Shown here piece by piece: positions 7,002 through 16,057 of a DNA stretch of 50,142 bases (the first letter of the stretch is position 1; the number at the start of each line of letters is the position of its first letter). The DNA is taken from contig JAIXUS010000032.1 in the NCBI GenBank assembly GCA_027483445.1, positions 1 through 50,142 of the forward strand, read 5' to 3'. This stretch comes from Bacteroidota bacterium (lineage in GTDB: Bacteria > Bacteroidota > Bacteroidia > M30B66). The position numbers and the translations under genes are program-made. The notes under the pieces are model-generated. The model saw only the letters and a list, made by a program, of their open reading frames with translations, had not been told where the DNA came from and made no database searches.

Positions 7002-9908
7002 TTAATGCTTGTAAGTGAGCGTTAGGAAGAAGCTCCGACCCGCTTCCACATAGTCTTTCTGATAAGCAGAAGACTCCCCTTTTGTAGCCCAATATGCATG
7101 GCTATCTAGAAGGTTTTGCGCTTCAAAACTGATCGACAAGCCGGTATCCTTAAAATTGTAGCGTGCCGAGAAGTCCAAACGATCCCAAGCTTGGATCCAT
7201 TTATCGACACCATTATCACGTGTGTCTTCGATATATTTGTTGCTGTAGTTGTAGGATAGACGTGTTTCAAAGCCGAACTTCTCATAGAAAATAGAGATAT
7301 TGGCTTGGCTGTCCGGGGAATTGATCAGGGGGATGATGTCTCGGCCCAAGGGTAAGCGGGTTGGATCGCCTGTGCTAGCCTCAGTTTCTTGAAGGGTTGC
7401 GTTGAAGATAAAGCCTAGACCGTCAAACGGACTGGGTAGAAAACGCAATTGTTGTTGGACACCAAACTCAAGGCCACTGACCGTTGCACTCGTGCCGTTC
7501 AGAGGCTGGGAAATGTTGACCCCATCCGGATTAAGGCTGGAAGCGGAGACAGCATTGTTCAAGAAGATGAACTTTTTGATGTCCTTGTGATAAATGGCAG
7601 CTTGAACCAGTCCGACTTGCTGATTGTACCATTCAAATCCAAGATCGAAGTTCAAGGATTCGGTTGGCTTTAGGTTAGGGTTGCCGCGCGAAATCGCTGT
7701 GATCTGTCCTTGGGCATTGCGCGTTACGGATTCACGTGCGGAAATGTTTTGGAATTCTGGTCGTGAGATCGATGTCCAAATAGCGCCGCGTGCGACAATG
7801 TTTGGATTTGGTCGATAGTTCACGTGGATGCTCGGCAGCACATTGGTGTAATCTGAGTTAGACGTCGTGTTACCTGTTACGCCGCCCGTACCGGTGTCTG
7901 TACGCCAAAAGGTGTTTTCAACTTCAGTCCGCTCAACCCGCACCCCAATCGTTGCGTCCCAAGCTTTGTGCTTTAGTTTTGTGAGGCCATAAATCGCCAA
8001 GACATCTTCTTCGCCACTGCTGTCATTTTGCAGGTTGGAAGTGATCGTTGCTTGTTCCAATCCAGAGGTCAGGCCACGAAGAAAGCTTTGAACTCCATCT
8101 GGACTATAAAGCGTGCCGAAGCGTCGATTGCCTGAGTAGACCCCGTTGAACATCGGGCCATAGTCTGCTCCAACAAGGCCACGCGCAGCGGCAGTTGACC
8201 TGGTGGGGGCGAGTAAGTTTACCTCTGTTGAAGATGCATTCAACTCACGATTTTGATCACGAGCGCGACTGGAACGAACAAACTTGATGCCTGCACCGAG
8301 TGATTCGAAGATACCCTTATTGGAACGAAAGCGAATATCGGCTTTAGCAGTTGTCTTTTCGTCGGTGATCTCGTCATTATTGATCGAACCGCCGTTGAAG
8401 CGGAACAAGCTATCGTCGTACACTAAACTCGAGCCGTTGCCGGCTAGATTCCACAAAGGAAAGCGCTCGTCAGACGTATCAAACGTGACGCCATTGGTCA
8501 GGAAATAATCATCGAAGGTGCCGGCGAGACCGCCGTCAGCCCGATACTCGAGAGAGTAGCTTTGATTGCTTTCTTCCCCGGTTGATTGAGAAATTTCACC
8601 CGATACATCCAGCCGATCTTTGCTCCACTCGCCACCAAGTGCAACAAAGCCTTGAGCTTTGGTGATTTCGCGGCTGCCAAAATAGCGATCAACACGCATA
8701 CGTGCCGGTGCATAGACGCCACCTGGACCGTTAGCAGACCAAAGCGAGCTGCCCGCAGGAGCGGTCGGCGTGGCTAAGCGAGGGGAGGCGATCGAGCGTA
8801 CTACCAGACCATTGTTGATCACTGACCGATCAAACTGACCAAATTGGCCGCGCATATAGAGCTTGGTGGCGTCATTGGGGCGCCAATCAAATGAGAAATT
8901 GCCCCCAAATCGCTCCAGTGAATTTTCATAGAGGTCAAGTCCGACTCCTGGAAGGAACAAAGAATTTTCATCAATGGCGACATTGGCGTCTCTGCGCCAC
9001 AAGAACGGTTCCCATTCGCCTTCATTCTCACTCTCTTCCGACACCGTGTCTCGCGCCCCGGCATAGAAGGAAACATAAACGCCAAAATTCTCAGACGAGC
9101 CGAAAACATTTGAGAAGTTGCCGGAGATTTTCGTACCTCTCCCATCGCCGCGATCTTGATATGACCCTTCGACTGCAAGTCCATAATGCATGCCGCGGCG
9201 GTCAAAAGCGGTAGGGGTGATCAAATCGACCGTTCCCCCGATCGCATCGCCATCCATGTCAGGCGTTGACGTTTTAGAGACACGTAGCTGTTGATAGCCG
9301 TCCGTTGGCAACGTATCGAGCGCGATTTGCCGATCCGTCTGGGTCTGAGCCAGCCGAACCCCGTTTACCGTAAAGACGTTAAGCCCACTATCGAGACCAC
9401 GAATCGTGACCAATTGCCCTTCGCCGGTCTGTTGATCGCGCACCAAGGTTACGCCAGGTAGGCGGGAAAGTGACTCAGCAACATTGTTGTCAGGAAAGCG
9501 ACCTGCTTCATCTGCTGATTGGACGGCGACCGTGTTGCTTGCAGAGCGCTGGTCGTTCAATGCGCGGGCTTGGCCCAAGCGTATGCCGCGGACAATGACA
9601 AGTTCACCCGCCTGCTTCAAGCGAATCTCAAACCCACGCTCTTTTTCAAAGGCTTCCGTTTTTGCATCGTAACCAATTGCTGAAACTGTGATCTGGCTGT
9701 CGATGCCCGTATCCAAAACAAACGACCCATCCGGTCCGGTAGATGTCGACGCACCTGATGGGGTTGTTACCAATGCGCCCTTAATCGCAGCGCCCGTGTC
9801 GGTATCCACTACGCGACCACGCACGGCTTGGGCTTCCGCTGCACTATAAAAGCCGACACTTGCACAAGCCACCGTTGTTGCCAGCAACATGCTACGCCAA
9901 TTTGCCAT
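7002..9908 (-). CDS. TonB-dependent receptor, Xanthomonas-Caulobacter class with carboxypeptidase-regulatory-like N-terminus
   Basis: 968 aa from the start at 9908, chosen because GGAGGA lies 7 bases before that ATG; a frame extending to 9926 lacks such a site. Signal peptide residues 1-27 (AAEAQA). A CarboxypepD_reg-like repeat follows (VRGRVVDTDTGAAIKGALV..TGPDGSF). The plug carries NNVAESLSRLPGV and TIRGLDSG, and a long beta-barrel ends in an aromatic terminal strand (FFLTLTYKH). Receptors of this class in Caulobacter and Xanthomonas import plant- or algal-derived oligomers. Here it sits between an exported phosphatase with PhnCDE genes and the PhnZ-like gene, which suggests an organophosphorus substrate or phosphorylated glycan. 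It is probably regulated with them. Confidence 0.9.
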   Translation of the reverse strand: MANWRSMLLATTVACASVGFYSAAEAQAVRGRVVDTDTGAAIKGALVTTPSGASTSTGPDGSFVLDTGIDSQITVSAIGYDAKTEAFEKERGFEIRLKQAGELVIVRGIRLGQARALNDQRSASNTVAVQSADEAGRFPDNNVAESLSRLPGVTLVRDQQTGEGQLVTIRGLDSGLNVFTVNGVRLAQTQTDRQIALDTLPTDGYQQLRVSKTSTPDMDGDAIGGTVDLITPTAFDRRGMHYGLAVEGSYQDRGDGRGTKISGNFSNVFGSSENFGVYVSFYAGARDTVSEESENEGEWEPFLWRRDANVAIDENSLFLPGVGLDLYENSLERFGGNFSFDWRPNDATKLYMRGQFGQFDRSVINNGLVVRSIASPRLATPTAPAGSSLWSANGPGGVYAPARMRVDRYFGSREITKAQGFVALGGEWSKDRLDVSGEISQSTGEESNQSYSLEYRADGGLAGTFDDYFLTNGVTFDTSDERFPLWNLAGNGSSLVYDDSLFRFNGGSINNDEITDEKTTAKADIRFRSNKGIFESLGAGIKFVRSSRARDQNRELNASSTEVNLLAPTRSTAAARGLVGADYGPMFNGVYSGNRRFGTLYSPDGVQSFLRGLTSGLEQATITSNLQNDSSGEEDVLAIYGLTKLKHKAWDATIGVRVERTEVENTFWRTDTGTGGVTGNTTSNSDYTNVLPSIHVNYRPNPNIVARGAIWTSISRPEFQNISARESVTRNAQGQITAISRGNPNLKPTESLNFDLGFEWYNQQVGLVQAAIYHKDIKKFIFLNNAVSASSLNPDGVNISQPLNGTSATVSGLEFGVQQQLRFLPSPFDGLGFIFNATLQETEASTGDPTRLPLGRDIIPLINSPDSQANISIFYEKFGFETRLSYNYSNKYIEDTRDNGVDKWIQAWDRLDFSARYNFKDTGLSISFEAQNLLDSHAYWATKGESSAYQKDYVEAGRSFFLTLTYKH

Positions 9909-10010
9909 AACCAAATCCTCCATCATCCAAGCCGCAGAACTGAATATAACTATTCAGAATGTTTCGCCTTGGACCATAGGCCATAATTATGACACTTCGG
10001 TGTTGGCCAC

Positions 10011-11810
10011 CTAGTTTTTTGCTCTGTTTGCAGGTTTAATCTGAAACTGATCCCGTAATCGGCCTGACATATCCACGACGCGAATGTCCAAGGCACTGTC
10101 TGAAACGCTGATTGCGGCGTAATGGTGATCCCGGAATGTTTGCCGCGAGAACCATGGTTTATTGGGTGCAAAGTCTTCAAGATTGCCACCAGCACCTCCT
10201 ACTTGAAGGTAGGTGACACCCTTCTCAATATCGACTTGATTACCACGAAGCGGCCAACTCCGCTCATACGAGTGCAAATGTCCAAACAAAACCAAATCTA
10301 CTCCGAAGCGTTCGAACAAAGGCACAAAATCAGTCTGAACCTCAGAGTCGCCGTGCTGCGAAGTACTATGCCATGAATTACCATAATCGTCTTCATCAGA
10401 GGTTCTGGTATCGTGGTGATGCAGTGCGATCTTCCATTTTGCATTAGATTTGCTGAGGGCTTGTTCGAGCCAAGCCCGCTGTCTTGCTCGAAATCCCGGG
10501 TCACTTTTCTCGCGATACTTGAGGTAAGAATCCAGAACAAAGAATTCGACGTCGCCATAAACAAGGCTGTAATAGTTTTCCGGCTCTGGCTGGCGATGAT
10601 AATGACGAAACCATTTTAGCTCTTGCTCGCCGTTGCCAATCGCCGCGACAACCGGAACCCGACCAAACAAGGGCCCCATGCCGCGGAAATATTCGTGTGT
10701 CCATTCAAAGCGTCGCTCTACACTGCCACCATCAGTCAGATCGCCGGCAATCAGCATGAGATTTGGTCGTTCCGGCCAGATCTGCTGGGAAATAGCATTA
10801 TTGACATGCGCGCGCGCTTCGGTGTCGCCGATTGCAACAAAGGTGAATGGTCTACCAGGTGATGGCGCTGTCCGAAAACTAAGCAGCCCTGAGCTAATCA
10901 TGTTGCCGGCCTCATCGCGTCCGCTGACGCGGTAGAAATAGGGGGTATCAGGACTCAGATCCTTGAGCCGTGCGCCATGCAGCCGAGCTGGAGACATCTG
11001 TGTGCCGACCACTTTCAAGTCGGCTTCGGTTGTCCCAACTTCAATGGTAGACGTTGCGGCACGGTCAAACTCAAACGAAAGCTCCATCGAAGTCAAAGAT
11101 GGCGTGTTGAGGTAGGGTGGCTGGGTAAAATGCATTTGATTGGCAAAAATTCGACCTTCATCAACCAATTTCGTGCGGGCAGTGAAACGCTCCATCACCT
11201 CGAGGGCAGACAGAGCTTTTGGATCAACCGATACAACTTGAACCAAATTGGCCACTTGCATGCTTGGCTCGTTCTTCAAATATGCGTCGAGCCGAATTGG
11301 GCCAGCCTGGAGCGTTCCTGGTGAAATAACTGAAGTTGCGGCTGCAGCGCCATCAACATATAAAGTCAAACTCGGCCCGCTTCTGGTTAATACGAGGTGT
11401 CGCCAGTTTGACTTGTAGCCGCGACGTGGCAGTATTTGCTTGTTGAGTGTCGATTGCACACCGAAAGCTGCCCGCCCGGTCATGTATCCAAGATGGGCCT
11501 CACCGACACTCAAGAGCGCCCCGACAGGATTGTTCACATGATCGAGTAGCCAAAGCTCTAAAGTTAAATCACCTTCCGGAGCAACTTCAGCCAAAATTCG
11601 AGACTCGCTCGCTTCAGCACCAAAAAACAAGGGGGCGGCGATTGGCATTCTAACTAAAGGGGCGAAATCATCGACCGCTGCCGGTTTGATGGCGGCGTTG
11701 CGTGGCAAATCATAGCCCGGATCTAGCGCCCACTCTTGTGCCGATAAGGGTAGCGAATGCAGGAAGGTTGCTCCCACAATGGCGATCAAACTGAAATTTT
11801 TCAGGCGCAT
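10011..11810 (-). CDS. Exported purple-acid-phosphatase-like metallophosphoesterase with LamG-like domain
   Basis: 599 aa with a signal peptide (residues 1-24, LPLSAQ). A concanavalin/LamG-like domain spans about 75-165 (LTLELWLLDH...WRHLVLTRSG..LTLYVDG). A fibronectin-like PAP N-domain follows at about 235-320 (DLSPDTPYFYRVSGRD), then a calcineurin-type phosphoesterase domain. Motifs: GDTEA near 325, AGDLTDGG near 355, GNGEQE near 391, LHHHDTR near 466 and GHLHSYERS near 511. The usual GNH[ED] motif has Gly in place of His, although the metal-binding Asn remains. It likely releases phosphate from an extracellular polymer or glycan ester. It starts 20 bases after phnD ends, so it belongs to the phnC-E-D transcript. 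Confidence 0.85.
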   Translation of the reverse strand: MRLKNFSLIAIVGATFLHSLPLSAQEWALDPGYDLPRNAAIKPAAVDDFAPLVRMPIAAPLFFGAEASESRILAEVAPEGDLTLELWLLDHVNNPVGALLSVGEAHLGYMTGRAAFGVQSTLNKQILPRRGYKSNWRHLVLTRSGPSLTLYVDGAAAATSVISPGTLQAGPIRLDAYLKNEPSMQVANLVQVVSVDPKALSALEVMERFTARTKLVDEGRIFANQMHFTQPPYLNTPSLTSMELSFEFDRAATSTIEVGTTEADLKVVGTQMSPARLHGARLKDLSPDTPYFYRVSGRDEAGNMISSGLLSFRTAPSPGRPFTFVAIGDTEARAHVNNAISQQIWPERPNLMLIAGDLTDGGSVERRFEWTHEYFRGMGPLFGRVPVVAAIGNGEQELKWFRHYHRQPEPENYYSLVYGDVEFFVLDSYLKYREKSDPGFRARQRAWLEQALSKSNAKWKIALHHHDTRTSDEDDYGNSWHSTSQHGDSEVQTDFVPLFERFGVDLVLFGHLHSYERSWPLRGNQVDIEKGVTYLQVGGAGGNLEDFAPNKPWFSRQTFRDHHYAAISVSDSALDIRVVDMSGRLRDQFQIKPANRAKN

Positions 11811-11830
11811 ATTGGTTCTCCATGTAAATG

Positions 11831-12778
11831 TTAGGGTAGCGAGGCCCGAGCTTGGCTAATCTCTGCTTGCGCGGCTGCAATTTCGGCTGTTGAAGCGCGT
11901 CTTTTCGCATCAATTAGTTTGGACCATGCTTTCAATTCTTTCGTTGCCGCTAAGTGGCGATTGTCAGCGATCGTAAATTTCTTGAGGCCCAGCTTTGAAA
12001 GCACCGCTCGCTGTTGCTCACCAACTGACCCCGGTGCTTGGCCATAGGTCGTAACGAAGGCACGTATCTTTGACTTCAACGCCGGGTCCAAGTCTCTGCG
12101 CCAAACCATTGGGTCATCAGGTAGGCGCGGGGACGTCCAGATAACGGTTAGGTTTTGAGTTGCTTCTGGTGCCCTTGCTGCAACTCGGCTGAGAACACTT
12201 GAATCTACAATCGCAACATCAACCAAGCCATTCGATACAGCCAATATATTTGCTTCGTGATTTGCTGTTTTAGACGTTTTGAAACAGCGCATAGGGTCGA
12301 GATTATTAGGCCCCCATAAATACGCGTTTGGGGACAATGTGCCTGAGGTTGATTGGGGGTCGGAGGCCGCAAAGTCGAACCTCCCATCGCAGGCAATAAC
12401 TTTCGACAAGGAGATATTTCTATCTGTTCGGGCGATCATATGGCTAAAATAGCCGCCACGCTCTGCGATCGCGAACACTTCGCCATCTGATCGCTCAACG
12501 GCCTCAAGGGCGGACGCATTTCCAAACCAGCCCAATTGCGTTTGTTTAAACCGCATGGCTTCAATCAACACAGAGTAGTTGGGACCAAAGTAGGCCTCGA
12601 CTTGTTGACCAAGGGCGGTACGCATATCGTTCAGAAAAGGAGTCCAATCGGGTCGCGTGGCGGCACTACTCTCAGTCGACAGAATCGAAAATCGAATGGC
12701 TTCCGGTGGTGGGGCGCATGATCCGCTTGTCACCACTGCCAAAAAAACCAGCGAGCGAAGAAAACCGACCCACTTCAT
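11831..12778 (-). CDS. phnD: Phosphonate/phosphate ABC transporter substrate-binding protein, PhnD-like
   Basis: 315 aa. The hydrophobic N-terminus ends in VVTSGSCAPP, so it is a secretion signal and possibly a lipoprotein anchor, although the lipobox is imperfect. The body has the PhnD/PtxB-type periplasmic binding fold: IRFSILSTES, FGPNYSVLIEAMRFKQTQLGWFGN near 80-105, FAASDPQSTSG near 145, and VDVAIVDSS near 195. The start overlaps the permease stop by an ATGA, showing translational coupling. The product captures a phosphonate or phosphate-ester anion in the periplasm. Substrate specificity is not readable from sequence. Confidence 0.88.
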   Translation of the reverse strand: MKWVGFLRSLVFLAVVTSGSCAPPPEAIRFSILSTESSAATRPDWTPFLNDMRTALGQQVEAYFGPNYSVLIEAMRFKQTQLGWFGNASALEAVERSDGEVFAIAERGGYFSHMIARTDRNISLSKVIACDGRFDFAASDPQSTSGTLSPNAYLWGPNNLDPMRCFKTSKTANHEANILAVSNGLVDVAIVDSSVLSRVAARAPEATQNLTVIWTSPRLPDDPMVWRRDLDPALKSKIRAFVTTYGQAPGSVGEQQRAVLSKLGLKKFTIADNRHLAATKELKAWSKLIDAKRRASTAEIAAAQAEISQARASLP

Positions 12779-13560
12779 AACAAGCGTCTCCGTATTGCAT
12801 CAGATAAAAGATCAAGTGCTGCAACCACCACCACAACGACCAATGCGATGGCGGCGGTTTCGCGATAAGCAAATCGGTTGATAGCCTCAAAGAGCGCTTG
12901 ACCTATTCCGCCCGCTCCAATTAGTCCGAGCACGGTTGCTGAGCGCGCGTTGGATTCAAATCGATAAAGTGCGTACGATGTCCATAGAGGAGCGACTTGG
13001 GGCGCAATACCCCAAACTACTTGTGCTAAAGCGTGAGCACCTGTGACTCGGATTCCTTCGACCGGTCGCATGTCGATACTCTCGACAGCTTCGGAGAATA
13101 ACTTGCCCAAAACCCCGGCTGTATGGGCGGCTATCGCCAACACGCCAGCCAATGGCCCAAGTCCAACTGCAACTAGGAAAATGGTCCCTAGCACTAATTC
13201 ATTAACCGAGCGCAGGACATCCATGATCCGTCGTGTCACAAAAACAACAGGAGCTGGCGCGACATTGCGCGCGCCCAACAAACCAAGCGGCAGACCAATC
13301 ACCACGGCCAATGCCGTCCCCCACAGTGCAATTTGTAGGGTCAAGAGCATTTGGGCTGCATAATAGGGGAGTTGCGCGAAGTCGGGACGCAAAAACTCTT
13401 GCGCAAAGCGCTGCATATTCTCTGAATTTTCAAACAGAAGCGGCGTTCGCGACATCTGGGCAGGATGGAAACTAAACGCAAGCGCCAACGCTAATGATGC
13501 CCATACCAGCCAATTAAACGTACCGTTGGCCTTTAGCTTTGACGTGTCAGAGGGCATCAT
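12775..13560 (-). CDS. phnE: Phosphonate ABC transporter permease, PhnE-like
   Basis: 261 aa from 13560. That start is preceded by GCGAGGA at good spacing; another ATG at 13575 would lengthen it by five residues. There are about six membrane segments. The permease EAA-type loop is visible as GIRVTGAHALAQVVWGIAPQV near 190, followed by VLGLIGAGGIGQALFEAINRF, a hallmark of PhnE. It forms the inner-membrane channel for the importer with PhnC and PhnD. It overlaps phnC upstream and phnD downstream, so all three are translationally coupled. Confidence 0.9.
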   Translation of the reverse strand: MMPSDTSKLKANGTFNWLVWASLALALAFSFHPAQMSRTPLLFENSENMQRFAQEFLRPDFAQLPYYAAQMLLTLQIALWGTALAVVIGLPLGLLGARNVAPAPVVFVTRRIMDVLRSVNELVLGTIFLVAVGLGPLAGVLAIAAHTAGVLGKLFSEAVESIDMRPVEGIRVTGAHALAQVVWGIAPQVAPLWTSYALYRFESNARSATVLGLIGAGGIGQALFEAINRFAYRETAAIALVVVVVVAALDLLSDAIRRRLL

Positions 13561-14320
13561 CGAATTCCTCGCCATAGATTGTTTTCAACTCAGCCGAGCT
13601 CATCGTGTCAGGGGGACCATCGAAAACAATTTTTCCTTGATGCAAGGCGATGACGCGCTGACAGTAACGACGAGCCATGGCGATGTTATGAAGGCTCACC
13701 ACGACGCTAACGCCGCTTTGTGCATTCAGGTTAGCCAGAAGCTCCATAACACGCTTGCCCGAAACGGGGTCCAGAGAAGCGACCGGTTCATCGGCAAGAA
13801 TGAGTTCTGCCTCTTGTGCAATGGCGCGGGCGACGGCACCGCGTTGTTGTTGCCCACCCGAAAGAGTGCTGGCGCGTGCTGTGGTAAAGTCCTTGAGGCC
13901 AACCCGTTCAATGGCGGCCAGCACCCGTTCAACATGATCTTGGGGCCATAGTCCTAAAACAGCACAATAAAGTGGTAGTTTCCCCAACCCACCAACTGCG
14001 ACATTTGAGAACAGTGATAGCCGCCCGACCAAATTGCTGCTCTGGGCCACATAACCAATCCGAGTACGCGTTTCCCGCATCTGACCGCGGTCCTGCTCCA
14101 GCCTTTCAGACTCAATTCCAAAAAGCTTGAGTTCACTGCCACTATCGAACCGAAGCAATTGCGCAAGACCTCGCAATAATGTGGACTTTCCAGACCCCGA
14201 TGGCCCAATGAGCGCCGTCATTTCACCTTTTGAGAGATCAAAACTGATCTTGTCTAAAACTTGGCTAGAACCAAAGCTTTTGGAAACGTTGGAAACTTGC
14301 AGGGGAAACGCCGGTTCCAT
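13547..14320 (-). CDS. phnC: Phosphonate ABC transporter ATP-binding protein, PhnC-like
   Basis: 257 aa, the usual PhnC length. All ABC motifs are intact: Walker A GPSGSGKSTLLRG near 37-49, Q-loop GYVAQSSNLVGRLSLFSNVAVG near 90, signature LSGGQQQRGAVARA near 148, Walker B LILADEPVASLDP near 170 and a switch His in VVVSLHNIAMA. PhnC energises import of phosphonates or phosphate esters. This is the first gene of the minus-strand group phnC-phnE-phnD-phosphatase, so its upstream region (14321-14815) should hold the operon promoter. Confidence 0.92.
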   Translation of the reverse strand: MEPAFPLQVSNVSKSFGSSQVLDKISFDLSKGEMTALIGPSGSGKSTLLRGLAQLLRFDSGSELKLFGIESERLEQDRGQMRETRTRIGYVAQSSNLVGRLSLFSNVAVGGLGKLPLYCAVLGLWPQDHVERVLAAIERVGLKDFTTARASTLSGGQQQRGAVARAIAQEAELILADEPVASLDPVSGKRVMELLANLNAQSGVSVVVSLHNIAMARRYCQRVIALHQGKIVFDGPPDTMSSAELKTIYGEEFDDAL

Positions 14321-14815
14321 ATCTCAGTCCCATCAATTTTTCTTATGTCGATAGCTAATTCATGTGACATATTTATACATGATCTGATTTATTTTTTGTG
14401 CTGATGCCAGACGGTTAATGGGTTTTCGCAAGCAATCACGCGATGAACGCACCTGGGTGGCGATTCCATCACACCGCGCAGCTCCACTTCAACCTAAGAC
14501 AGAGCCAGTAAAGCCACGCTGCGCGATCGCTAAATCGCGATGCTTCATGCATAACCCACATCGGGCGCATTTAACATTCTGAATTAGAGCTTACATGCCG
14601 CTAAAATCTATTTCAGATTTTGTGCGCGAACCTCTAGGCCGCCGGCAGCTATGCGCCGGTTGTTGCCACTGAAGGCGGGTTGGCGATTTTTCGAAAGCAG
14701 ACATTCGCTGATGCCATGTTGGAAATGCTCTAGAGATCGCTCACGGCATAATCTCTCTGTTTTTATGAAATACTGCTTCCGTGGCGAAAATTGGGGAAGG
14801 TCCTATGATACTCGG
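14321..14815. promoter_or_regulatory. Upstream region of the phn operon, no gene
   Basis: 495 bases without a supported gene. Close to phnC there is an inverted repeat at 14360-14382 (TCATGT/ACATGA arms, 11-base AT-rich centre) suited to a dimeric regulator. On the minus strand the same stretch includes ATGTATAAATATGTCAC. This is only loosely like a Pho box, since the two TGT cores are spaced 10 rather than 11 bases. The remainder shows no clear structure. It also separates the phn operon from the end of the thiolase gene. Confidence 0.35.
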
Positions 14816-16054
14816 TTACCGCGATAGAACCGACACAACACACACGGCCTCTTCGACGCCCCAAAGCCCCCCGCCATTTTCTGCCACCGCGACTTTTGCA
14901 CCTTCAACCTGTCGAAGCCCTGCCTCGCCGCGCAATTGGGTAACGAGCTCAAAGATCTGGGCAAGCCCTGTTGCACCGATTGGATGCCCTTTGCTTTCCA
15001 GGCCCCCTGAGGGGTTGACTGGCGTGCGACCCCCAAGTGCAGTTTGCCCTTGCAGGGCAGCCATGCCCCCGAGGCCTCTGGGTGCAAGGCCGAGGTTCTC
15101 GACTTGAATGACTTCGCCCACTGCCGTGGCATCATGGACTTCAGCCACATCGATATCCTCTGCGCCGATGGACGACGCCTCAAAGGCTTTGAGTGCGGTA
15201 ACCCGGCCGATGTGATGGTCGAGATCATCTGGATCGCGCTCCACCGAGGTACCCAACACACAGGCGCGCAGCTCTATAGCCCGTGACGTCGCTCCCAATC
15301 GAATTAGGCCTGCTTCTGTACATACGATGGCAGCCGCCGCGCCATCGCTGACGGGGGCACACATAGGCAAAGTTAGTGGCCAGACAATCGCGCGGTCTGC
15401 TAGAATTTCCTCGACGGAATAGGGTCGTCTATATTGGGCACGTCCGTTATGGACCGAGTGCATATGATTCTTCGCGGCGACGGCGGCAAACTGTTCTTGT
15501 GTTGACCCATAAAGACGCATGTGCTGGCGGGCAAAGGCTGCGTAGACATCCATGAACACGCTGCGCCTTGGTGCAGATATAGGCAGGAGCTGTTCGTCCA
15601 TGCCGCCAAGCGCGAGCAAGACTTCCCGGTTCTGCTCAGCCAGTCCCACGTCCCAACCCGCATCGAAGACGGCCAGTGAGCGCTCGCGATCAGGGTGGGA
15701 GAGCTTTTCAGCACCCACCACAAGAACGATGTCGGCCGCGCCGGATTTTAAGTAATTCGCGGCTTCAAACAGGGCCGTTGAGGCGCTCGCGCACGCATTT
15801 TCAACATTGCTAATCGGGATTCCTGAGAAGCCCAATGGCCGAAGCGCAACTTGCCCACGGATCATATGTTGGCCCTCTAACGAGCCCTGACTGGTGTTGG
15901 CAAACCACGCGGCCTCAATCTGAGAGGCAGTACAATGCGCATCCACCAAGGCTTCGGTGACCGCTTGGCGCGTCAAGTCTTTGACCGAACGCGCCATGTC
16001 AATCCCGAAAGTCGTCATTCCGACGCCCGCGACGAAGATCGGCTTGGTGCCCAT
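14816..16054 (-). CDS. Thiolase-family protein, SCPx-type acetyl-CoA acyltransferase
   Basis: 412 aa. The nucleophile region is NVENACASASTAL near 88 (Cys at the active site). The second block EVHDATAVGEVIQ is near 305 (HDA), and the third is NPSGGLESKGHPIGATGLAQ near 350 (GHP His). The order and spacing are those of sterol-carrier-protein-x type thiolases, which shorten branched or ring-derived beta-ketoacyl-CoA chains. It is last in the minus-strand operon TonB receptor, FAH, SnoaL-like, thiolase, and is separated from the SnoaL-like gene by 3 bases. With the acyl-CoA ligase it suggests CoA-dependent degradation of a hydrophobic or cyclic compound. Confidence 0.88.
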   Translation of the reverse strand: MGTKPIFVAGVGMTTFGIDMARSVKDLTRQAVTEALVDAHCTASQIEAAWFANTSQGSLEGQHMIRGQVALRPLGFSGIPISNVENACASASTALFEAANYLKSGAADIVLVVGAEKLSHPDRERSLAVFDAGWDVGLAEQNREVLLALGGMDEQLLPISAPRRSVFMDVYAAFARQHMRLYGSTQEQFAAVAAKNHMHSVHNGRAQYRRPYSVEEILADRAIVWPLTLPMCAPVSDGAAAAIVCTEAGLIRLGATSRAIELRACVLGTSVERDPDDLDHHIGRVTALKAFEASSIGAEDIDVAEVHDATAVGEVIQVENLGLAPRGLGGMAALQGQTALGGRTPVNPSGGLESKGHPIGATGLAQIFELVTQLRGEAGLRQVEGAKVAVAENGGGLWGVEEAVCVVSVLSR

Positions 16055-16057
16055 GGC

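Noticed and set aside
14360-14390. Pho box upstream of phnC
   Set aside because: The two TGT cores are 10 rather than 11 bases apart and several consensus positions fail; too weak to call PhoB control.
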